Shown here: piece by piece, positions 42,901-51,039 of the stretch
Layout of the letters: every line of letters starts with the position of its first letter
Numbering within the stretch: position 1 is the first letter of the stretch
DNA from: Microtetraspora sp. NBRC 16547
Lineage (GTDB): Bacteria; Actinomycetota; Actinomycetes; Streptosporangiales; Streptosporangiaceae
DNA: 64,000 nt
NCBI RefSeq assembly: GCF_030268965.1
Contig: NZ_BSSE01000002.1
Span: forward strand, 372,001 to 436,000
Direction of reading: 5' to 3'
Position numbers and translations under genes: made by a program
The notes under the pieces: model-generated
What the model saw: the letters and a program-made list of their open reading frames with translations, nothing else
The model's database searches: none
What the model was told of the DNA's origin: nothing

Positions 42901-44529
42901 CTGGCGGTGACCGCCATGGACCGCATGCTCTCCGGCGCGGCGGAGCGCGACCATCTGACGCGGCCGGTCACCCAGCGGACGGAAAGTGTCAGCGCCTCCT
43001 ACCGCGCGCTGGACCGCGACGCTCTGAACGCCATCCGCGACGAGCTCTCCAAGCGCGCCGAACGCGAGGTCTTCTACGCCCGGGTCGTCTCGGTAGAGGA
43101 GATCGAGCACGACGGGTACGTGTACGACTTCGAAGTGGCGGAGCATCACAACTTCGTGGCCGGGGGCATCCTGTGCCACAACACCGCCCAAACGCTTTCA
43201 CTTCTTCTGAACGAGCGCGAACAGGGCGAACGGGACGAGCGACGAGAACGGCCTGGGCCGACGTTGCTGGTGTGCCCGATGTCCCTGCTCAGCAACTGGC
43301 AGAAGGAGGCCGCCAGGTTCGCCCCGTCGCTGGACGTCTACCTCCATCACGGCGCCGGCCGGGCGCGGGACGACGAACTGGCCGAGCGGGTGGGTGAGGC
43401 GGACGTGGTCCTCACCACGTACGGCACGGCCCTGCGGGACAGGGAGGTCCTCGCCCGGTTCGACTGGGCGCGGGTGGTCTGCGACGAGGCGCAGGCCATC
43501 AAGAACAGCGCGGCCAGGCAGGCGCAGGCCGTACGGGCCCTGCCCGCACGGACCAGGCTGGCGCTGACGGGCACGCCGGTGGAGAACCACCTGGCCGAGC
43601 TCTGGTCGATCATGGAGTTCTGCAATCCCGGCCTGCTCGGCCCGGCGAAGGAGTTCCGGGGGCGTTACCAGGAGCCGATCGAACGGCACGGCGACGAGGT
43701 GGCGACCGCGGCGCTCAAGCGGGCGACCGGCCCGTTCCTGCTCCGTCGCCTCAAGACCGACAAGACGATCATCTCCGATCTCCCGGACAAGATGGAGATG
43801 AAGGTCTGGTGCAACCTCACGCCTGAGCAGGCCACGCTGTACCAGGCGGTCGTCGAGGACATGATGGCGCGCATCGAGGACAGCGAGGGCATCGAACGGC
43901 GCGGCAACGTGCTGGCCACGATGACGAAGCTCAAGCAGGTCTGCAACCATCCGGCGCACCTCCTCAAGGACGGCTCCCGGCTGCCCGGCAGGTCGGGGAA
44001 GCTGGCCCGGCTGGAGGAGCTGGCCGAGGAGATCGTCGCCGAGGGGGACAAGGCCCTCGTGTTCACGCAGTACGCCGAGTTCGGGACGTTGCTCCAGCCG
44101 TACCTGTCGGCGCACCTCGATCGGCCGGTGCTGTGGCTCCACGGCGGGCTGCCGAAGAAGCAGCGGGACGCGCTGGTCGAACGCTTCCAGACCGACGACG
44201 AGCCGATGCTGTTCCTGCTGTCACTCAAGGCCGCGGGCACGGGCCTCAACCTGACGGCGGCCAACCACGTGATCCACGTGGACCGGTGGTGGAACCCTGC
44301 GGTGGAGAACCAGGCGACCGACCGGGCGTTCCGCATCGGGCAGACCAGGAACGTCCAGGTCAGGAAGTTCATCTGCGTGGGCACCCTGGAGGAGCGGATC
44401 GACGAGATGATCGAACGCAAGACGGCGCTCGCCGAGAGCGTCGTCGGCACCGGCGAGGACTGGATCACCGGCCTGTCCACCGAGCGGCTGCGCGAGCTGT
44501 TCCGCCTGGGACCGGAGGCCGTGTCGTGA
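39910..44529 (+). CDS. SWI2/SNF2-family DNA helicase/ATPase containing an intein
   Basis: A 1539-residue precursor; the spliced protein would be 1076 residues. GTG 39910 follows AAGGGGG and starts VLVIHGAWAGD, the N-terminus of actinobacterial SNF2 'HepA-like' proteins. An N-terminal SNF2-associated region carries an EPG-repeat linker. Walker A lies in ILADDMGLGK (near 625) and is split by the intein before its Thr. After it come the DExx-type box CDEAQAIKN, LTGTPVENHLAELWS, and the helicase C domain (FTQYAEFGTLL, LWLHGG, SLKAAGTGLNLTAANHVIHV, DRAFRIGQTRNVQV). It is followed by a SWIM-domain gene, a common partner. Confidence 0.93.
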   Translation: MLVIHGAWAGDRLRLWAEDTSDGTATGEKAGISRAKVRPHPYAAPAAAIAHDLSFWGDVAETSAGKAEAGELVLLLPSSGRSPLPSPEAGLDITARQPRISAWRVPALAVAPDAALDLLTCVDEMAHLPAEAYEPGEFPDGDPRAAVPGPSLRYLAVVAAYARDLVRRGRVLPQLVAEDGGYAARWRPVLTGSYAARFRELAAAMPPVCRAVEEERRSTPVLLDTLASLADAAVRQALPERLLGGHRPGLRSPLADRWTVALTGEAALPGVKQAEAEKLAQPLREWFDSAHQFDGPVRVCFRLTEPPQPEPSVSEAEEPEEPGEPGEPGEPGEPGEPGEPGENRPERDGRDSPESDTWLVELALQAADDPSLYLPAELIWAGESAPGFPNRPDETLLAGLGRAVRLYPKVEEALREARPSALALDTAGAFGFLRHAAPLLQAAGFGVQLPAWAGRTRLGLKITARSQQKAGPGAAADQGFGLHQLVDFRADLAIGDETISEEELAELARLKVPLVRVRGRWVELDDRQLGAALKAVARRRAGEMTVGELIQEVVHGGDEELPLVEVDADGLLGDLLSGEADRRLEPVATPEGFQGVLRPYQERGLSWLAFMSRIGLGGILADDMGLGKCLMPDSPVFVNGVLATAADIWRDHAGDTVAGDGGEWATPTSPLSTSSIDAEGRIVEAPFTRLFRQHVRERLRRVRLDDGNEVTITARHRLLGVNGWTREIRPGDRICVPRFLRWQGSPVDPDLTVLLAWQISEGNESRRGDLRISQKDRSVLDMLSERIARVGSRFGLVMDHPTVRASRNIHELRMRSIDYAAFLACHGYEWGHLSAGKRIPDFIMAADDETLRLFLREFFTAEGSVLPGVRMIEIASASRWLMCQLSAMLRRFGIWLRTTEKMTAATNGSGISRPYQSGLIGGAGLRLFHELIGFSDPAKQAKLEALCTKSTDSNVEGVPGSDLPAFARASTGLPMRHFGIGTAYFTGTQELSRETAALAVTAMDRMLSGAAERDHLTRPVTQRTESVSASYRALDRDALNAIRDELSKRAEREVFYARVVSVEEIEHDGYVYDFEVAEHHNFVAGGILCHNTAQTLSLLLNEREQGERDERRERPGPTLLVCPMSLLSNWQKEAARFAPSLDVYLHHGAGRARDDELAERVGEADVVLTTYGTALRDREVLARFDWARVVCDEAQAIKNSAARQAQAVRALPARTRLALTGTPVENHLAELWSIMEFCNPGLLGPAKEFRGRYQEPIERHGDEVATAALKRATGPFLLRRLKTDKTIISDLPDKMEMKVWCNLTPEQATLYQAVVEDMMARIEDSEGIERRGNVLATMTKLKQVCNHPAHLLKDGSRLPGRSGKLARLEELAEEIVAEGDKALVFTQYAEFGTLLQPYLSAHLDRPVLWLHGGLPKKQRDALVERFQTDDEPMLFLLSLKAAGTGLNLTAANHVIHVDRWWNPAVENQATDRAFRIGQTRNVQVRKFICVGTLEERIDEMIERKTALAESVVGTGEDWITGLSTERLRELFRLGPEAVS
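40861..40932 (+). repeat. Eight 9-bp repeats encoding EPG triplets
   Basis: GAGCCCGGT-type units, eight in tandem, in frame in the SNF2 gene. They encode a Glu-Pro-Gly linker of 24 residues. Confidence 0.92.
41794..43182 (+). other. Intein with LAGLIDADG-type endonuclease in the SNF2 Walker A motif
   Basis: A 463-residue protein-splicing element inserted between the Lys and Thr of DDMGLGK-T. Splicing residues are present: Cys1 (CLMPDSPVFVNG, block A), TxxH in block B (TITARHRLLGV), block F (RVVSVEEIEHDGYVYDFEV) and block G (HHNFVAGGILCHN) with terminal His-Asn, followed by Thr+1. Two dodecapeptide-like endonuclease motifs are visible: VLLAWQISEGN and LFLREFFTAEGS. Base composition resembles the host, so the insertion is not very recent. 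Excision is needed to rebuild the ATP-binding loop. Confidence 0.93.
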
Positions 44530-44584
44530 CGGGGCCGGCCAGACCAGGAGGCGCCAGGAATCGTGCGACGCGGGAGGAAGGACC

Positions 44585-45493
44585 ATGAGCGAGCGCGACG
44601 CGAAGGGCTGGTTCTTCGAGCCGGCCCGGCCGATCCGGGTGGAGGGCGGCATCCACGTGCGCAGCCGCCGCGGCTCGATCGGCGAGCGGTGGTGGTCCCG
44701 CCGGTTCATCGACGTGCTGGAGCGTGTCTGTGACAAGGGCAGGCTCAGCCGAGGTCGCGCGTACGCGCGATCGGGGCAGGTCATGCACGTCGACATCGCC
44801 CCGGGGCTGGTAACGGCGCGGGTCCAGGGGTCGAGGCCCGAGCCGTACGACGTCACGATCGGGATCACGGCGTACGACTCGGAGCAGTGGCGGGCCCTCA
44901 CCGGCAGGCTGGCGGCGCGGGCGCTCTACCGCGCCAAGCTGCTGGCCGGGGAGATGCCTCCGGAGATCGAGGAGGTCTTCGGGGAGGCGGGGCTGCCGCT
45001 CTTCCCCGGCGAGCGCGGGCTGGACATGGCCTGCTCGTGCCCCGACTGGGGCTTCCCGTGCAAGCACCTGTCCGCGGTGCTGTACGTGCTGGCCGAGTCG
45101 TTCGACGACGATCCGTTCCTGGTGCTCGCCTGGCGCGGCATGGCCAAGGACGCCCTCCTCGACGCGCTGCGCGCGGCGGGACCGGCGGAGTCGTCCACGG
45201 TGCCGTCCACGGGGCCATCCGGGCACGAGAGGCCCGAGGGACCCGAGGGGCCCAAGAGCGGGCCCGCGTCGCTCCTCGACGTGACCGATCCGCCGTTCGC
45301 CGACCGGATGGACGCGTTCTACGAGCCGGCCGTCTCACCGGCCCGGCTGCGGGACCGGAGCGGCCTGCCCTCGACTCCGCCCGACCTGCTGCTGCGCGCC
45401 CTGGAACCGCCCGCGGTCAAGGCGCGGCACATCCCGATCCTGGACCTGCTCCGGCCGGCCTACCGGACGCTCGCGGAGGAGGACGGCGGCTGA
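44585..45493 (+). CDS. SWIM zinc-finger protein
   Basis: A 302-residue protein with a SWIM motif CxCx6CxH: C150, C152, C159, H161 in CSCPDWGFPCKH. The N-terminus begins with WWSRRFIDVLE, and residues 40-130 form the usual beta-rich lead (RGRAYARSGQVMHVDIAPGL). The Pro/Gly-rich segment around 200-225 is a linker. ATG 44585 follows GGAGGAAGG. It sits 55 bases after the SNF2 gene; the two families are frequent neighbours and may act together in DNA repair or remodelling, but the mechanism is unknown. Confidence 0.9.
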   Translation: MSERDAKGWFFEPARPIRVEGGIHVRSRRGSIGERWWSRRFIDVLERVCDKGRLSRGRAYARSGQVMHVDIAPGLVTARVQGSRPEPYDVTIGITAYDSEQWRALTGRLAARALYRAKLLAGEMPPEIEEVFGEAGLPLFPGERGLDMACSCPDWGFPCKHLSAVLYVLAESFDDDPFLVLAWRGMAKDALLDALRAAGPAESSTVPSTGPSGHERPEGPEGPKSGPASLLDVTDPPFADRMDAFYEPAVSPARLRDRSGLPSTPPDLLLRALEPPAVKARHIPILDLLRPAYRTLAEEDGG

Positions 45494-45511
45494 CTCCGGA
45501 CCCCACCGGGA

Positions 45512-46441
45512 TCAGGTGTCGACGAAGCCCGGCGGGACCATAACGCGTACGCCGTTCGGGATGGTCTTGAGCACGAGCGGGGTGCGCAGCCGGACCTCGC
45601 CGTCGATGTCGGCGGCCATCGGGGGGTCGGTCTCCAGCAGCATCTCGGTCCCGGAGACGAACGGACCGCCCGCGAGGCTCTGCCAGCGACCGGTCGTGGC
45701 CCGCACCAGGGTCTCGGCGAGCAGTCTGAGCCGCTTGCCCGAGCCGAGCTGGTAGGCGACCAGTGTCCGGTTGTCGATGCTGATGTCCCTGGCGATCTGC
45801 CATCCGCCGTGGAACCGGCCGTTGGCGATGTTGAGCTGGTGGGTGAGCACCTCGTGCCGCCTGCCGTCCACGGTGATGTACGCCCGGAACGGCTGGTGGC
45901 GGGGAAGCAGCCGGATCGCGGTCAGCGGGTAGGCGGCGCGGCCGAGGAGCCGCTTGACCCACGGCCGCACGGTGCCGGCGACCTCGACGGACACGCCGAA
46001 GCTGGCCAGGTTGGCGAAGGGGCGGTCCCCGCAGAGGCCGAGGTCGATGTCGGCGACCTTGCCCTCGGTGAGGACCCGTACGGCGCCGGCGAGGTCGAGC
46101 GGCAGGCCGAGGCTGCGCGCGAAGTTGTTGGTGGTGCCGAGCGGCAGGACGCCCAGGGCGACGTCGCGGTGCGCGATGTGGTTGATGGAGCTGCTGAGGG
46201 TGCCGTCGCCGCCGCCCACGATGAGCAGGTCGGGGGCGGGATCGAGGGCCCGTTCGATGGTGTCCCTGAGCCGGGTCGGGTCGGTGACCTGGTGGACGCC
46301 GACCAGCTCGAACCGGCCGGCTCGGAGGAGCCGCAGGACTTCGGGGTAGTGCCGCCGTCCCCGCCGTGATCGCGTGTTCACGACGACGGCGGCACGTCGG
46401 CGTGCGTGGATCGCCTCCGTGTGGTCGGCTTTGCTCCGCAT
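45512..46441 (-). CDS. Diacylglycerol kinase-family lipid kinase
   Basis: A 309-residue DAGK_cat (YegS/BmrU-type) kinase that phosphorylates a lipid hydroxyl. Nucleotide motifs: VVVNTRSRRGRRHYP near residue 20, GGGDGTLSSSINHI near 76 and GVLPLGTTNNFARSLGLP near 100. The C-terminal beta-sandwich ends with MAADIDGEVRLRTPL. ATG 46441 or GTG 46447 are both possible; no clear ribosome site distinguishes them. It is convergent with the SWIM gene. Confidence 0.9.
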   Translation of the reverse strand: MRSKADHTEAIHARRRAAVVVNTRSRRGRRHYPEVLRLLRAGRFELVGVHQVTDPTRLRDTIERALDPAPDLLIVGGGDGTLSSSINHIAHRDVALGVLPLGTTNNFARSLGLPLDLAGAVRVLTEGKVADIDLGLCGDRPFANLASFGVSVEVAGTVRPWVKRLLGRAAYPLTAIRLLPRHQPFRAYITVDGRRHEVLTHQLNIANGRFHGGWQIARDISIDNRTLVAYQLGSGKRLRLLAETLVRATTGRWQSLAGGPFVSGTEMLLETDPPMAADIDGEVRLRTPLVLKTIPNGVRVMVPPGFVDT

Positions 46442-46456
46442 GATCACATCGTAGGC

Positions 46457-46487
46457 GGGCCCGGCGGCTGATTTCGCCGCCGGGCCC
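46457..46487 (-). terminator. Strong hairpin after the M6 peptidase gene
   Basis: Perfect 12-bp arms GGGCCCGGCGGC / GCCGCCGGGCCC and a 7-base loop, about 70 bases past the M6 stop on the minus strand. It separates that transcript from the lipid kinase gene. Confidence 0.65.
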
Positions 46488-46555
46488 TGACCGTCGCGTT
46501 ACGCCCTTGTGGGGCCACTACACCCCGGGATCACGGGATGTGACTACTTCTTGGA

Positions 46556-49315
46556 CTACTTCTTGGGCACCGTGAACTGGACGACCGCTCCGAGGTTGAG
46601 CGGCATCGGCGTGAGCAGCCTGATCTTCACGCCGAGCTGCTTGTTCTCGTCGCCGGGGTTGCCGGTGCCGAGGATGGCGCCGCCGATGTCCGTGCCGTAC
46701 AGCTCGGTCGCCGGGGTGCCGTCGGGGTGGACGATCCGGGTGGTGTACTGCTGGTTGTCCTTGGACGGGACGACCGTGGAGCCGTCACGGTGCCGGTAGA
46801 ACAGGCGGCCGTCGCGGATCTCGAAGCCGGGGTACCAGCCCTTGGCGTCGGTGAACTCCTGCACCGCGGCCTGCTTGGGGAACGACGTGCAGTACGCGGT
46901 GAACGGCTCGCCCTCGATGCACTCCTTGAACGGGTAGGTGCCGACGAAGTTGAACGCCGCGTTGGAGGACTGCGGGCGGGACGGGAGGTTCTTCAGCGTC
47001 GACGGGTCCTTGGTCGCCGCCTCGCCCGTACGGCGCAGCGGTTCGAAGTGCGAGTCGACGAGGAGGAGCTGGCCCTTCGGTCCCACCGAGGGCAGGTCGA
47101 AGTTGCTGTCCGCGACGTTGTTCGCGGCGCGTGAGGTGTCGCGGTACCAGACCAGCAGGCCGGGCGCGTTGTACTTGACCTTCTCGACCTTCCAGGCGCC
47201 GTCGCGGTTCCAGGTCGTGTCGTAGGTGTACTCGAGGCCCTTGTCGAAGCCGTCGAAGTTACGCCACTCCGCCAGGTAGTACTGCGCGGACTGCATCTCG
47301 CCGGCGTGCATCACCCAGCCGGCTCCGGCGGTGTTGGTGAAGGTGCCGGTCGTGGCGGTCCAGCCGCCCGCGCCGTTCTCGACGTCGTCGCTCCAGACGG
47401 ACGTGCCGCCGTCGGTGAGCGAGAAGTCGTCGAGGAACCAGCCGGTGTTGACGGACGCCGCGTCCGTGGCGTACCGCAGGCGGACTTGGACGGTCTTGCC
47501 GGCGAACGGCGTCAGGTCGGCGTAGAGGTGGGCCCAGCCGTCGGTCTCACCGGTGATGCCGTACTTCTTGTTGCCGTAGTCGCGCAGGCGGCCATTGGGG
47601 TCGGCGTAGCCGTCGTCGGTGCTGGCGAGGGTGCCGTCCTCCTTGTAGACCTTCTGCTCGGTCCAGGTGGCGCCGCCGTCGGCGGAGACCTCGAAGAACC
47701 CGAAGTCCCAGTTCTCCTCGATGCTGTAGTCGCTCCACCACCAGAACTTCTCGTCGGCGCCGGCCGGGACGTCGAGCGTCCTGGTCAGCTTGGAGTCGCC
47801 CCAGTTCTGGTCGCTGTTGGACCACCAGACCTTGGAGCCGCTGTGCGGGGTGGTCATGACGACGTGCTTGTCCGGCAGGTTGATCCGCACGCCGTCCTCG
47901 GTGCCCTTGGGCGTGCGCGACGACTGGCCGACGGTCAGCACCTTGGTGCCGTCACCGGGGTTGAGGTTCTTGGGGTTGGCCCAGCCGAGCACCCACTTGT
48001 CCCACAGGCCCATGTGCGTCGGCAGCGACTGGAAGATCGGCCCGGAGTGGGAGCCGCTGGCCATGAGGTCCCAGAAATCCACGTCGGAGTCGCCGCCGCC
48101 GGTGGCGTCGTAGAGGTCCGGCAGGCCGAGGTCGTGGCCGTACTCGTGGGCGAACACGCCCACCCCGGAGTCCTCCGGCTGGAGGATGTAGTTGGAGATC
48201 CTCACATTGGTGCCGGGGATCGTGTAGCCGCCGGTCACGTCGCTGGAGTGCGCCCACAGGGCGAAGGTGCCCTCGGCGCCGCCGCCGCCGGACTTGTCCT
48301 CACCGGCGTGGATCAGGACCAGGTGGTCGATCACGCCGTCCGGCTCGTCGTAGTCGCCGTTGCCGTTCGCGTCGGAGACGTCTTCCCTGTCGTAGTCGGC
48401 CCACGGGAAGTTCGGGTTCTGCGCGGCGAGGGCGTTCACCGCGTCGATCGCGAGCTGCGCCGCGCCGCGCGGGTTGTCCGGGTGGCCGCTCATGTCCTGC
48501 ATGGTGGCGCCGCACTTGCCGGCGCCGTACCACGCCTCGGAGTGCGGGACCTTGATCCAGCCGACCGCCTCACCGGAGACCGTGTACGCGCCCTTCGAGA
48601 GCTCCTCGTACATGTTCTTCATGGTGGAGCGGGAGATGTCGATGCCCTTCTTGCCGTCCCTGGGGTCGGTCAGGTCGGGGCGGACGCGGGTGGTGATGCC
48701 CTCCGAGGAGTAGAGCATCTTGTTGTAGTGGGCGTTGTTGAAGTCCGACACCCACATCGAGTTGTTGTCCTTGCCACCCCCCGCCGCGTTGGCCGGGTTG
48801 GGGATGGTGTTGTGCAGCGGGCCGTTCAGCTTGGTGCCGGGCGGCTCGGTCACGCAGTCGTCGACGTTGTCGATCGTCTTGGGGTGCGACCAGCCGGAGA
48901 AGTCGTCGTTCGCCTGGTCGTTGAACTCGACGAGCAGCGTGAGCAGCTTGGCGGTCTTGGTGGTCTTCGACTTCTTGTAGATGAAGTCGAAGGGGTTCTG
49001 ACCGGTCCTGATCGCACGCTTCTCGTTCTTGGCGAGCTCGCGCGCGGCGACGGGGTTGCCGCTGGCGAACTTGTGGTCGATCTCCTTCGCGAGCGCGGCG
49101 GTGCGCTGGGCCCCCTTCGTGAGGACCTGTTCCGGCGTTTCGGTGACGTCGCTCTGCACACGCGGCGACTCGTAGTTGATGTAGTGGTCGCTCGCCGAAG
49201 GCTGGTAGTTCGCCTGGGGGGTGGCCGTGGCCGCACCCGCGGTGGCCAGTCCCGCCGCCGCCAGCCCGAGGGCGGGCACGACCGCGACAAGACGCCTGAG
49301 TCTCCTGGACAACAA
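46556..49315 (-). CDS. Secreted immune inhibitor A-type metallopeptidase (family M6)
   Basis: A 919-residue exported zinc peptidase. TTG 49315 (or 49312) is used because AAGGGA lies upstream. A signal peptide (RRLRRLVAVVPALGLAAAGL to ATA) is followed by a propeptide and the M6 catalytic domain with HEYGHDLGLPDLYD (HExxH near residue 388) and a downstream Met in WDLMASGSHSG. The remainder holds two jelly-roll-like modules (ADGGATWTEQKVYKEDG, WFLDDFSLTDGG) typical of immune inhibitor A. The final codons are duplicated: a 12-bp direct repeat repeats the stop. Probably an extracellular protease for nutrition or competition. Confidence 0.92.
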   Translation of the reverse strand: MLSRRLRRLVAVVPALGLAAAGLATAGAATATPQANYQPSASDHYINYESPRVQSDVTETPEQVLTKGAQRTAALAKEIDHKFASGNPVAARELAKNEKRAIRTGQNPFDFIYKKSKTTKTAKLLTLLVEFNDQANDDFSGWSHPKTIDNVDDCVTEPPGTKLNGPLHNTIPNPANAAGGGKDNNSMWVSDFNNAHYNKMLYSSEGITTRVRPDLTDPRDGKKGIDISRSTMKNMYEELSKGAYTVSGEAVGWIKVPHSEAWYGAGKCGATMQDMSGHPDNPRGAAQLAIDAVNALAAQNPNFPWADYDREDVSDANGNGDYDEPDGVIDHLVLIHAGEDKSGGGGAEGTFALWAHSSDVTGGYTIPGTNVRISNYILQPEDSGVGVFAHEYGHDLGLPDLYDATGGGDSDVDFWDLMASGSHSGPIFQSLPTHMGLWDKWVLGWANPKNLNPGDGTKVLTVGQSSRTPKGTEDGVRINLPDKHVVMTTPHSGSKVWWSNSDQNWGDSKLTRTLDVPAGADEKFWWWSDYSIEENWDFGFFEVSADGGATWTEQKVYKEDGTLASTDDGYADPNGRLRDYGNKKYGITGETDGWAHLYADLTPFAGKTVQVRLRYATDAASVNTGWFLDDFSLTDGGTSVWSDDVENGAGGWTATTGTFTNTAGAGWVMHAGEMQSAQYYLAEWRNFDGFDKGLEYTYDTTWNRDGAWKVEKVKYNAPGLLVWYRDTSRAANNVADSNFDLPSVGPKGQLLLVDSHFEPLRRTGEAATKDPSTLKNLPSRPQSSNAAFNFVGTYPFKECIEGEPFTAYCTSFPKQAAVQEFTDAKGWYPGFEIRDGRLFYRHRDGSTVVPSKDNQQYTTRIVHPDGTPATELYGTDIGGAILGTGNPGDENKQLGVKIRLLTPMPLNLGAVVQFTVPKK

Positions 49316-49596
49316 GATCCCTTCCCCGCCCGGGGTCGCCGGGCGCATCACGAGGCGCGCCGGGATGATCACGCGCCTGGCCCCTGGATCCCGCGGCGAA
49401 GCCGCCCTAGATCCGCAAGCGGACGATAAGAAGGAAGTAAAGGAATCGTAAAGAGGCGAGATCGAACTTTCTCAAACCGTGATCTCTCTGGGACCGATTC
49501 GCCGCCCGACCTGCGCGGACACCGTTTTGATCACGTCCGACCACGCCGCGGGCCGCCTCCGGGGTCCCCACCTGCGGCCCTTTTCGCCAGGAGGGC

Positions 49597-50970
49597 GTGG
49601 TGGGCCGTAAAGTCCCTTTTGTGAGAGAGCTCATCGCCGCATTGCCCGAGGGGCGGGTGCTGACCGATCCCGATGTCACGGAGTCCTACGCCAGGGACCG
49701 GACCTTCCTGCGGCCCGGCAAGGCGCTGGGCGTGGTCCTCGCCCAGACGCGGGACGACGTGGTCACCACGATGCGGTGGGCCACCGAGCACCGGGTGCCG
49801 GTGGTGCCGCGCGGGGCGGGCTCCGGCCTCGCCGGCGCGGCGACGGCGGTGGACGGGAGCGTCATCCTGTCGCTGCACCGGATGACGTCGATCCTCGAAC
49901 TGTCGCCCGACGACGAGATCGCGGTCGTCGAGCCCGGTGTGATCACCGCCGACCTAGACCACGCGGCCCGGGAGCACGGCCTGATGTACGCGCCCGACCC
50001 GTCGTCGTACGAGATCTCGACGATCGGCGGCAACCTGGCCACCAACGCGGGCGGGCTGCGCTGCGTGAAGTACGGCGTGACCCGCGACTCGGCGCTCGGC
50101 CTGGAGGTCGTGCTCGCCGACGGGCGCGTCCTCAACACGGGCCGCCGGACCGTGAAGGGCGTCACCGGCTACGACCTGACCGGACTGTTCGTCGGCTCCG
50201 AGGGCACGCTCGGCGTGATCACGAAGGCGACCGTGCGGCTGCGGCGGGCCCCGGCCGAGGTGGCGACGGTCGCTGCGGAGTTCACCTCGCTGCGGGACGC
50301 GGCGGCGGCCGTCTCGGCGATCATCGCGGCCGGGTGCCAGCCGTCGCTGCTCGAACTGATGGACCGCACGACCCTCAAGGCGATCGACGACTGGAAGAAC
50401 ATCGGCCTCGAAGCGGGCACGAAGGCGATGCTGATCGCGCAGTCCGACGCCTCCGACAGCCAGGAGGCCGCCGCCCGGATGGCCGAGCTGTGCGACGCGA
50501 ACGGCGCGTCCTTCACCGCGTTGTCCGGCTCACCGGAGGAGGCGGCGGAACTGGTCGGGGTACGACGCCTCGCCTACCAGGCCAAGGAGCGCCTCGGGCA
50601 GTGCCTGGTCGAGGACGTCTGCGTGCCGAGGTCGGTGCTGCCCGACATGATCACCGCGGTGGAGGCCGCCGCGGCCAGGCACGACGTGATGATCGCGACG
50701 GTGGCGCACGCCGGGGACGGCAACCTGCACCCGGTGTTCATCTTCGAACGCGGGCTGGAGGAGCCCCCGCCCGCGGTGTGGGCGGCGGCTGACGAGGTGT
50801 TCCGCGAGGCTCTCGCGCTGGGCGGGACGCTCACCGGCGAGCACGGCGTGGGCCTGCTCAAGCGCCGCTGGCTCGCCCTGGAGTCCGGCCCGCTGGTGAC
50901 CGAGATCCAGCACGGGATCAAGCAGGTGTTCGACCCGCTGAATATCCTCAATCCCGGCAAGGCTATTTAA
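49597..50970 (+). CDS. FAD-linked oxidase, glycolate/D-lactate dehydrogenase type (GlcD-like)
   Basis: A 457-residue FAD_binding_4/FAD-oxidase_C flavoprotein. The FAD-binding PP-loop is VPVVPRGAGSGLAGAATAVDG (near 65), with STIGGNLATNAGG and GLFVGSEGTLGVITKA. The C-terminal substrate domain carries HAGDGNLHPVFIF and GEHGVGLLKR. It oxidises a 2-hydroxy acid such as glycolate or D-lactate. GlcE/GlcF partners are not adjacent. GTG 49597, 49600 or 49621 are possible starts; AGGAGGG overlaps closest to the first two. It is divergent from the M6 gene. Confidence 0.9.
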   Translation: MVGRKVPFVRELIAALPEGRVLTDPDVTESYARDRTFLRPGKALGVVLAQTRDDVVTTMRWATEHRVPVVPRGAGSGLAGAATAVDGSVILSLHRMTSILELSPDDEIAVVEPGVITADLDHAAREHGLMYAPDPSSYEISTIGGNLATNAGGLRCVKYGVTRDSALGLEVVLADGRVLNTGRRTVKGVTGYDLTGLFVGSEGTLGVITKATVRLRRAPAEVATVAAEFTSLRDAAAAVSAIIAAGCQPSLLELMDRTTLKAIDDWKNIGLEAGTKAMLIAQSDASDSQEAAARMAELCDANGASFTALSGSPEEAAELVGVRRLAYQAKERLGQCLVEDVCVPRSVLPDMITAVEAAAARHDVMIATVAHAGDGNLHPVFIFERGLEEPPPAVWAAADEVFREALALGGTLTGEHGVGLLKRRWLALESGPLVTEIQHGIKQVFDPLNILNPGKAI

Positions 50971-51039
50971 ACGTCACTCCTTGATTCACTGGTAGCGTTT
51001 TCCTCTCTTGTCACGCTAGTTCTGGAAAACGGGGTCAAG

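Noticed and set aside
39910-44529. Intein region as a separate homing-endonuclease gene
   Set aside because: It has no start or stop of its own, is in frame with the SNF2 protein on both sides, and carries splicing motifs at both edges.
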